Assembly (NCBI GenBank): GCA_014859615.1
Contig: JACUTX010000055.1
Coordinates: forward strand, 1 to 13,356
Direction: 5' to 3'
Length of the DNA stretch: 13,356 bases
Origin: Desulfuromonadales bacterium
Lineage (GTDB): Bacteria > Desulfobacterota > Desulfuromonadia > Desulfuromonadales > UBA2294
How positions within the stretch are numbered: the first letter of the stretch is position 1; each line of letters begins with the position of its first letter. A model generated the notes under the pieces. That model did not search any database. It was not told the DNA's origin and saw nothing but the letters and a program-made list of their open reading frames with translations. Both the position numbers and the translations under genes were made by a program. Below, in pieces: positions 7,616 through 13,356 of the stretch.

Positions 7616-8116
7616 TTACTTTTTATCTTTTCGGCGGCGACTCTCGTCGCGCCAGAGGTTGATCAGCAGGAGGCCGACGCCGATGGTGATGGCAGAATCG
7701 GCGACGTTGAAGGCAGGCCAGTGATACTGGTACCAGTGAGCGTCGATGAAGTCGATCACTTCACCGATGCGGATGCGATCGATCAGGTTTCCGAGCGCAC
7801 CGGCGAAGATCAGCGCCATGGCCCAGTGTTGCAATTTCTGGGAGAATTCAACCTTGCGCAGGTACCAGAGAATTCCGATCAGGGCGATGCAGGAGACCGT
7901 GATAAAAAATGGAATGCGGATGGCGCTGTCGGAGAGGATGCCGAATGCGGCCCCCTTGTTGCGGACATAGGTCAAGGTTAAAAAATTATCGATCAGCGGC
8001 ACCGATTCGTGCAGTCGGAAACGGCTGTCGACCAGCAGCTTGGTCCACTGGTCAAGAACCAGCAGCGGCAGAGCGACAATCAGCAACAAGAGGTAGGGGC
8101 GTAAGGTTTTTATCAT
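7616..8116 (-). CDS. lspA: Lipoprotein signal peptidase (signal peptidase II)
   Basis: Inner-membrane aspartic protease that cleaves the signal peptide of diacylglyceryl-modified prolipoproteins just before the lipidated cysteine. The 166 residues match the usual length, with four hydrophobic segments (about 8-24, 66-85, 96-112, 138-154). Family blocks appear in order: DQWTK (22-26), YVRNKGAAFG (50-59), GALGNLIDRI (106-115), EVIDFID (119-125) and PAFNVADSAIT (134-144). The catalytic aspartates are expected to be Asp122 and Asp140, matching the dyad of Pseudomonas LspA. The C-terminus is a basic tail (RRRKDKK). It starts 3 nt after the ileS stop, the classic ileS-lspA arrangement in Gram-negatives, so the two are almost certainly co-transcribed. 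Confidence 0.97.
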   Translation of the reverse strand: MIKTLRPYLLLLIVALPLLVLDQWTKLLVDSRFRLHESVPLIDNFLTLTYVRNKGAAFGILSDSAIRIPFFITVSCIALIGILWYLRKVEFSQKLQHWAMALIFAGALGNLIDRIRIGEVIDFIDAHWYQYHWPAFNVADSAITIGVGLLLINLWRDESRRRKDKK

Positions 8117-8119
8117 TTT

Positions 8120-10906
8120 TCAGACCTGGCTTAAATTGGCGACGCAGCGTGCGCAGATCGTCGGGTGGTCGCTGTGACTGCCGACGTTGGTGGCGTAGTT
8201 CCAGCAGCGCTCGCATTTGACCCCTTCGGCTTTGCTGACGGCGATACGCAGCCCGGCAACCTCTTCACCTGTAAAGCCGGCTGCGATTTCGTCGACCAGT
8301 TCCACCTGGGAGACGATGAACAGCGCGGCGAGTTCGTCGCGATAAGTTTTGAGCAAAAGGCCGAATTCATCGGCCGGGGCGACAATCTCGACTTTTGCGT
8401 CGAGAGAGTGGCCGACGATTTTGGCGTTGCGTGCCTGTTCAATCGCCTTGGTGACATCGCTGCGGATGCTGATCAGTTTTTTATAACGCTCTTCGAGGGG
8501 GGCATCTTTCAGTCCGGCGTTGAGTTTCGGGAATGCAGCCAGGTGCACACTCTCTTCGCGTTCGCCCGGAAGCTGCCACCAGATCTCATCGGCGGTAAAG
8601 GAGAGGATCGGAGCGATCAACCGGGTGAGAGTGTCGATGATCAGATAGAGTGCTGTCTGGCCACTGCGTCGGGCGGTGCTTTCGGCTGCGCTGGTGTAGA
8701 GGCGATCCTTGAGAATATCAAGATAGAAAGCACTCATATCGATGGAACAGAAATTGTGCACGGCGTGGTGGACGGTGTGAAATTCGTAGCTGTTGTATGC
8801 CGCTGTAACTTTTTCGGTCAGGCTGACCAGGCGTGAGATGGCCCACCGGTCGATTTCAAGCATCTGCTCCGGAGCGACACTGTCTGTTGCTGGAGCGAAG
8901 TCGTTCAAGCTGCCGAGGATATAGCGGGCGGTGTTGCGAATGCGCCGGTACGCTTCGGCGACCTGCTGCAGGATATGATCGCCGACCCGGGTGTCGTTGC
9001 GGTAATCCTGGGTTGCGACCCAGAGCCGGAGCAGCTCGGCGCCAAATTTACTGATGACTTTCTCCGGGGCGACGACGTTGCCGAGGGATTTTGACATCGG
9101 GCGGCCATTTTCATCGAGAACGAAGCCGTGAGTCAAAACCGCTTTGTAGGGGGCGGTGTCTCGTGTTCCGACACAGGCGAGCAGGCTCGAATGGAACCAG
9201 CCGCGGTGCTGATCGCTCCCTTCGAGGTAGAGGTCGGCCGGGGAGTTCAATTCGGCGCGTTTCTCAACCACGGCGGCGTGTGAGACGCCGGAATCGAACC
9301 AGACATCGAGAATATCCATCTCCTTGTTGAAATCGTCGTGACCGCAGGCGGGGCAGACAGTCCCGGCGGGGATCAGCTCCTTGACCTCACGTTCAAACCA
9401 GATATCACTCCCGCTCGTCTCGAACAGGTCGGCGATATGGTGCATCACTTTGCTGTCGGCAAAAGTCTCCCCACATTTCGTGCAGTAAAGAGCGGTGATC
9501 GGCACCCCCCAGGTCCGTTGGCGGCTGATACACCAGTCGGGTCGGTTTTCGATCATGTTGAAGATCCGATCGCGTCCCCAGGGCGGAATCCATTGCACAT
9601 TGTTGATATGCTCAAGAGCTTTTTTGCGCAAGTCGTTCGACTCCATGGAGATAAACCACTGCTCCGTGGCACGAAAAATGATCGGCTTTTTGCAACGCCA
9701 GCAGTGCGGATAGCTGTGTGTCACCTTGCCGACCTGCAGCAGGGCGCCGACTTCCTGAAGTTTGGCGTTGACCGCATCGTTGGCCGTCTTGGTGACATCA
9801 AGCCCGGCAAAAAATTCAACATCGTCGTGGTACTTGCCATAATCGTTGACCGGGTTGTAGATCTCCAGTCCGTAACGCAGGCCGGTCACATAGTCATCCT
9901 GGCCGTGGCCAGGGGCGGTGTGGACACAGCCGGTCCCGGCCTCAAGGGTGACGTAGTCGGCAAGAACCAGCAGAGAGTTGCGATCGTAAAGCGGATGTTT
10001 GCAGCGTTTTTTTTCAAACGGAGCGGCACAGAAGGTGGCGAGAACGGTGTAGTCATCAATTGCAAGCTCCTTGAGGACCGCTTCGTGCAGCCCTTCGGCC
10101 ATCACCAGAACATCGGCCCCGACCTCGACCGCCACGTACTGAAGTTCAGGATGCAGACAGACGCCGAGGTTGGCCGGAATGGTCCACGGGGTGGTGGTCC
10201 AGATGACGAAGGAGATATTTTTGCCGGTGAGGGCCGAGAGTTCAAATGGCAGTTCGTCGACAAAAGGGAATTTGACGTAAATCGAGGGGGAGACGTGATT
10301 GTCGTGCTCCACCTCGGCCTCAGCCAGTGCCGTGATGCACGACGGGCACCAGTGCACCGGTTTCTTCCCTTTATAAAGCCCCTTGCGCTCGGCAAAACGG
10401 GCCAGTTCGCGGGCGGTCGCAGCTTCATAATCGGCGGTCATGGTGAGGTACGGATGCTTCCAGTCACCAAAGATGCCGAGGCGCTGGAACTCCTCGCTCT
10501 GGATATCGACCCAGCTTTTGGCATAGCTGCGACACTCCTTGCGGATCTCTGCTTTGGTCATCTCGCGCTTTTTCTTGCCGAGTTGCTGATCAACCTTCAA
10601 CTCTATCGGCAGACCGTGACAGTCCCAGCCAGGAACGTAGGGGGTGTAGAAACCTTGCATCCGCTTGCTCTTGATGATGATGTCTTTCAGGATTTTGTTC
10701 AGAGCGTGACCGATGTGGATATTCCCGTTGGCATACGGGGGGCCATCATGCAGGGTGAAATTGGGACGCCCCTGACCGAGCGTTTCGAGTTTGGCGTCGA
10801 GACCGATCTGCTTCCAGCGAGCGATTACTTCGGGCTCGCGAACCGGAAGGTTTCCGCGCATTGGAAATTCGGTTTCGGGCAGATTGAGGGTCTCTTTGTA
10901 ATCCAT
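8120..10906 (-). CDS. ileS: Isoleucyl-tRNA synthetase
   Basis: Class I synthetase that charges tRNA-Ile with isoleucine and hydrolyses mischarged valine. At 928 residues it has the size of the bacterial type (E. coli 938). In order: N-terminal DGPPYANGNIHIGHALNK with HIGH at 64-67; the CP1 editing domain with WTTTPWTIPANLGV and GTGCVHTAPGHGQDDY; WRCKKP and CISRQRTWGVP in the catalytic core; FDSGVSH; the signature loop GRPMSKSLGNVV, where Pro603 replaces the first Lys of KMSKS but the catalytic Lys606 is kept; an anticodon-binding helical domain; and a C-terminal zinc finger with Cys898, Cys901, Cys918 and Cys921. The start ATG follows GGAGG with about 5 nt spacing. It is the first gene of an ileS-lspA unit with its own promoter. 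A long open frame on the opposite strand (9338-10960) is a shadow of this gene. Confidence 0.98.
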   Translation of the reverse strand: MDYKETLNLPETEFPMRGNLPVREPEVIARWKQIGLDAKLETLGQGRPNFTLHDGPPYANGNIHIGHALNKILKDIIIKSKRMQGFYTPYVPGWDCHGLPIELKVDQQLGKKKREMTKAEIRKECRSYAKSWVDIQSEEFQRLGIFGDWKHPYLTMTADYEAATARELARFAERKGLYKGKKPVHWCPSCITALAEAEVEHDNHVSPSIYVKFPFVDELPFELSALTGKNISFVIWTTTPWTIPANLGVCLHPELQYVAVEVGADVLVMAEGLHEAVLKELAIDDYTVLATFCAAPFEKKRCKHPLYDRNSLLVLADYVTLEAGTGCVHTAPGHGQDDYVTGLRYGLEIYNPVNDYGKYHDDVEFFAGLDVTKTANDAVNAKLQEVGALLQVGKVTHSYPHCWRCKKPIIFRATEQWFISMESNDLRKKALEHINNVQWIPPWGRDRIFNMIENRPDWCISRQRTWGVPITALYCTKCGETFADSKVMHHIADLFETSGSDIWFEREVKELIPAGTVCPACGHDDFNKEMDILDVWFDSGVSHAAVVEKRAELNSPADLYLEGSDQHRGWFHSSLLACVGTRDTAPYKAVLTHGFVLDENGRPMSKSLGNVVAPEKVISKFGAELLRLWVATQDYRNDTRVGDHILQQVAEAYRRIRNTARYILGSLNDFAPATDSVAPEQMLEIDRWAISRLVSLTEKVTAAYNSYEFHTVHHAVHNFCSIDMSAFYLDILKDRLYTSAAESTARRSGQTALYLIIDTLTRLIAPILSFTADEIWWQLPGEREESVHLAAFPKLNAGLKDAPLEERYKKLISIRSDVTKAIEQARNAKIVGHSLDAKVEIVAPADEFGLLLKTYRDELAALFIVSQVELVDEIAAGFTGEEVAGLRIAVSKAEGVKCERCWNYATNVGSHSDHPTICARCVANLSQV

Positions 10907-10922
10907 TATGTCCTCCGCAAAG

Positions 10923-10936
10923 ACGGTACTTACCGT
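10923..10936. promoter_or_regulatory. Short palindrome in the ileS leader
   Basis: acggta-ct-taccgt is a 14-nt perfect inverted repeat with a 2-nt centre, lying between the predicted ileS promoter and its ribosome binding site. It could be an operator or a small leader hairpin. There is no room for a T-box riboswitch in this leader of about 40 nt. Chance is possible. Confidence 0.3.
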
Positions 10937-10953
10937 TTAAAATTGAATTACGC

Positions 10954-10981
10954 AGAATAGCAAAACTGCCTGATAAGTCAA
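10954..10981 (-). promoter_or_regulatory. Predicted sigma70-type promoter of ileS
   Basis: On the - strand TTGACT (10981-10976) is separated by 16 nt from TATTCT (10959-10954). The first matches the -35 consensus at five of six bases and the second the -10 at four of six. Expected transcription would begin near 10947, giving a leader of about 40 nt before the ileS ATG. The segment also marks the break from nhaA upstream. Confidence 0.55.
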
Positions 10982-11047
10982 GGAAAAACCCTTGTTTTGC
11001 AGGAGTCCACCGGGGGAGCTGTCTGTTCTTCGGTCAAGAAGAGTGCT

Positions 11048-12370
11048 TTAGTCGGAGGGGCGGTACCTGCTGCGGCGCGCGAGAAAAAGATAGCCCATCA
11101 GACCGGCGAGAATCGATGCGATGAAGATTCCGACTTTGGCGTTGGCGACGCTCTCTGCATTGAGGTAAGCGAGGTTGGTGATAAACATCGACATGGTAAA
11201 GCCGATCCCTGCAAGCATGCCGATACCGGCAATATCGGACCAGCGGCTACCGATCGGGAGATCACAAAGTCTGAACTTGACCGCCAGCCAGGCGAAAAGC
11301 AGGATGCCGAGCGGTTTGCCGATAAAAAGACCAAGGGTGACACCGATGGTAATCGGATGGGTCAGGGCGGTGCCGAGTTCATTGGCCGTGAGAGAGATCC
11401 CGGCATTGGCAAGAGCAAAAATCGGCATGACACCGTAAATGATCCAACGGGTCATTTCGTGTTCCATCCGCTGCAAGGGACTCATCGCCTCGTGACAGAC
11501 ATGTTCGAGAGCGAGCAAGGTGCCGAGCTGCTGCTCATTGTGAAATGGTCCGGGAATACTGACCGATCGTTTATAACGGTCAAGCAGGTCGCCGGTCTTT
11601 TTGATAAAGACATCATGGCGGTATCGAGCGCGAACCGGGATGGTGGCACCGATCAGAACCCCGGCAATTGAGGCGTGGATCCCCGATTTGAGAAAAGCAA
11701 CCCAGAGTCCGAGGCCGATCAGGGCGTAAAAGTTGGGATGCTGCAGGTCGAGACGGTTGCCGATGATCAGAACGATCATAAAGAGAGCGGCGATTCCGAG
11801 AGCGGGCCATGAAAGATCGCCGGTATAGAATATGGCGATAACCAGAACGGCGCCAAGGTCATCCACAATCGCCAGAGCGGTGAGAAAAATCGCCAGAGGA
11901 CGCGATATTCGGTCGCCGAGCAGAGCGATGATGCCGAGAGCGAAGGCGATATCGGTCGCCATCGGGATCCCCCAACCACGAATATCGGCCGTCCCTTGAT
12001 TGATAGCTACAAAGATGGCCGCCGGAACAATCATCCCGCCAATGGCGGCGGCGATCGGTAATGTCGCCTTGCGTCGGCTGGCGAGCTCTCCGGCGAGAAA
12101 TTCCCGTTTGATTTCAAGTCCGACAACAAAGAAGAAGACCGCCATCAGGCCATCATTGATCCAGTGGTGAAGAGACTGGGTCAGGCCAAATGATCTGTTG
12201 CCGACGGTTAACTCTATCTCCCAGAAGTGATGATAAGCGTCACGCAGAGGTGAGTTCGCTAAAACAAGAGCAAAGATTGAAGTCGCCAGGAGGAGAATAC
12301 CTCCTGATGCCTGATTTTTGAAGAAATCTTCGAATGGACGAAGCAGGGATGCAATTTTGATGTTCGGCAT
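11048..12370 (-). CDS. nhaA: NhaA-type Na+/H+ antiporter
   Basis: Inner-membrane electrogenic antiporter that exports Na+ or Li+ in exchange for protons, giving salt and alkaline tolerance. Family marks: AVFFFVVGLEIKRE (77-90), GWGIPMATDIAFALG (132-146) with Asp140, ALAIVDDLGAVLV (165-177) with Asp170 and Asp171, and GLFIGKPLGILLF (347-359) with Lys352. These match E. coli Asp133, Asp163, Asp164 and Lys300, so the transport site looks intact. At 440 residues it is longer than E. coli NhaA (388). The extra length lies mainly in a hydrophilic loop about 245-305 and the C-terminal basic tail, as in many NhaA proteins outside enterobacteria. A GGAG sits 10 nt before the ATG. It begins 41 nt after the kinase gene on the same strand, so the pair may share a transcript. 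Confidence 0.96.
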   Translation of the reverse strand: MPNIKIASLLRPFEDFFKNQASGGILLLATSIFALVLANSPLRDAYHHFWEIELTVGNRSFGLTQSLHHWINDGLMAVFFFVVGLEIKREFLAGELASRRKATLPIAAAIGGMIVPAAIFVAINQGTADIRGWGIPMATDIAFALGIIALLGDRISRPLAIFLTALAIVDDLGAVLVIAIFYTGDLSWPALGIAALFMIVLIIGNRLDLQHPNFYALIGLGLWVAFLKSGIHASIAGVLIGATIPVRARYRHDVFIKKTGDLLDRYKRSVSIPGPFHNEQQLGTLLALEHVCHEAMSPLQRMEHEMTRWIIYGVMPIFALANAGISLTANELGTALTHPITIGVTLGLFIGKPLGILLFAWLAVKFRLCDLPIGSRWSDIAGIGMLAGIGFTMSMFITNLAYLNAESVANAKVGIFIASILAGLMGYLFLARRSRYRPSD

Positions 12371-12411
12371 TGGTGTCGATCTCCGTTTGGGTAATTTTTG
12401 CCAGCATGAAA

Positions 12412-13356
12412 CTATTCAGCACCTGCCGCTTCCTGATTGATCTGCTCCTTGGCGGGAAACTGTAACGCGATGGTACAGCCACCCCCGGGAGTATCGAGCA
12501 GTTCGACATTGCCGTTATATTGGCGAACGATCTTTTGTACCGTTGCCAGTCCGATTCCGGTCCCTGGCAGATGCTTGACGTCTTCCCCGCGGAAAAAGAC
12601 ATCAAATGCACGCTTCTTTTCTTCTTTCTGGATGCCGGGCCCATGATCGATCAATCGCAGAATTGCCCGGTGGTCTCTTGTCTCTCCCTCTATCTCGATC
12701 GAGCCGCCGTCGGGACAGCCATAATTCAGGGCGTTATGCAAAAGATTGCTGAACAACTCTTCAATCAACGACTCAGGGATCAGAAGAGACGGCAGCGAAG
12801 AAGAGGTGACCTCGACATTCTTTTCGATTATTTTGGGCGCCAGGTCGGTGAGGACACTGTCCAGAACCGCCCCGGTGTCGACCGGCTCGTCTGGTGCCGG
12901 CAGGTGCCCGGTGCGTGAAAGTTGCAACAGATCTTCCATTAGTGCCAACATCCGGGTCCCCTGATTTTCGATCTCTGCCAGCAGGTCAAGCCCCTCGGGA
13001 TCGAGTTGGTCGCGGTACTCCTGTTGCATGAATTCGGCAAAACCGATGATCGGGGTGAGGGGGGAGCGCAGATCGTGCGAGACCGTGTAGACAAATGAAT
13101 CGAGTTGTCGATTCGCTTCCAGAAGCCGTGCGTTCGCTTCCTTGCGATCGGTAATGTCGCGCCAGACAGCCAGTTTTAAACGTTCACCCGTGTTTGAAAA
13201 GAGCGGGGTATGAATAATTTCATAAGTTCGACCGTTTAAGGGGAGGAGACGTTCTTCACGGACCGTTTCGCCAGTCAGCACCATGTTTAAAGGACAATCC
13301 TGACAAGGGGCGGTTGCGTTGTGCAGAGCCTGGTAACAAAATTCCCCCTCAATCGC
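12412..13356 (-). CDS. PAS-containing sensor histidine kinase (5' partial)
   Basis: The visible C-terminal 314 residues of a two-component sensor kinase. The frame is open through the right edge of the window, so the ATG at 13284 is internal to a PAS domain and the true start lies beyond. Domains: the end of a PAS/PAC module with CYQALHNATAPCQDCPL then WRDITDRKEAN; a short coiled linker; HisKA with VSHDLRSPLTPIIGF, the phospho-accepting His encoded at 13075-13077; and HATPase_c with the N box SNLLHNALNY, G1 DHGPGI, F box FDVFFRG and G2 GTGIGLA. The protein ends with a short acidic/Ala tail. No receiver domain or response regulator gene is visible. It sits directly upstream of nhaA. Its signal is unknown; the Cys-rich PAS stretch would suit redox or metal sensing, but that is inference. 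Confidence 0.93.
   Translation of the reverse strand, partial: AIEGEFCYQALHNATAPCQDCPLNMVLTGETVREERLLPLNGRTYEIIHTPLFSNTGERLKLAVWRDITDRKEANARLLEANRQLDSFVYTVSHDLRSPLTPIIGFAEFMQQEYRDQLDPEGLDLLAEIENQGTRMLALMEDLLQLSRTGHLPAPDEPVDTGAVLDSVLTDLAPKIIEKNVEVTSSSLPSLLIPESLIEELFSNLLHNALNYGCPDGGSIEIEGETRDHRAILRLIDHGPGIQKEEKKRAFDVFFRGEDVKHLPGTGIGLATVQKIVRQYNGNVELLDTPGGGCTIALQFPAKEQINQEAAGAE

Noticed and set aside
7223..7981. 252-codon + strand frame across the larE-lspA junction
   Set aside because: Runs antisense through two well-supported genes and a terminator; no family resemblance.
9338..10960. 540-codon open frame on the + strand opposite ileS
   Set aside because: It mirrors a confidently identified essential gene, its product is low-complexity in Gly, Asp, Val and Arg with no known motif, and it has no supporting ribosome binding site. 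Long antisense frames are common opposite genes with strong third-base bias.
10907..11047. Possible T-box or other riboswitch before ileS
   Set aside because: The leader after the predicted promoter is only about 40 nt, far too short for a T-box, and no T-box core sequence is seen.
10980..11047. Possible nhaA terminator
   Set aside because: Only short hairpins (5-bp ttctt/aagaa; caagg/ccttg) without a following T run are visible, so the evidence is too weak to call.
10997..11671. 224-codon + strand frame opposite the end of nhaA
   Set aside because: Antisense shadow of nhaA, rich in Asp, Lys and Gly, without signal or motif.

Overview
The window suggests a mesophilic Gram-negative bacterium of moderate GC. 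The best guess is the Desulfuromonadales/Geobacter-like group of the former deltaproteobacteria. This rests on gene style only: a LarE-type sulfur transferase beside ileS-lspA, a PAS kinase with a Cys-rich PAS tail, and an outer-membrane tripartite copper pump. No 16S or other phylogenetic marker is present, so the taxonomy is inference.

Left half (about 1-6650, + strand): a copper/silver export locus. It begins inside a TolC/CusC-type outer-membrane channel gene whose 5' end lies outside the window. That gene overlaps cusB (periplasmic adaptor with two N-terminal heavy-metal-binding modules) through ATGA. After an unusual 104-nt gap comes cusA (RND pump with the complete three-methionine Cu/Ag site). 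Next is a scar holding a decayed C-terminal piece of an EAL (c-di-GMP phosphodiesterase) domain. Last is a small secreted Met/His-rich protein, which probably hands metal to or buffers metal for the pump where CusF would be expected. No cus regulator is visible here.

Middle: a symmetric A/G-C/T hairpin at 6668-6705 serves as terminator for both converging transcription units.

Right half (about 6704-13356, all - strand): read in the direction of transcription, a sensor histidine kinase (5' end outside the window) is followed 41 nt later by nhaA (Na+/H+ antiporter). Then come a recognisable sigma70-like promoter, ileS (isoleucyl-tRNA synthetase) and, 3 nt later, lspA (lipoprotein signal peptidase). 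An intrinsic terminator separates lspA from larE (sacrificial sulfur transferase).

The right half is ordinary housekeeping and ion homeostasis. The most unusual features are in the cus locus: cusA has odd borders on both sides, and the terminal Met/His-rich protein is not a standard CusF. I found no CRISPR array, tRNA, rRNA, insertion sequence or complete mobile element.
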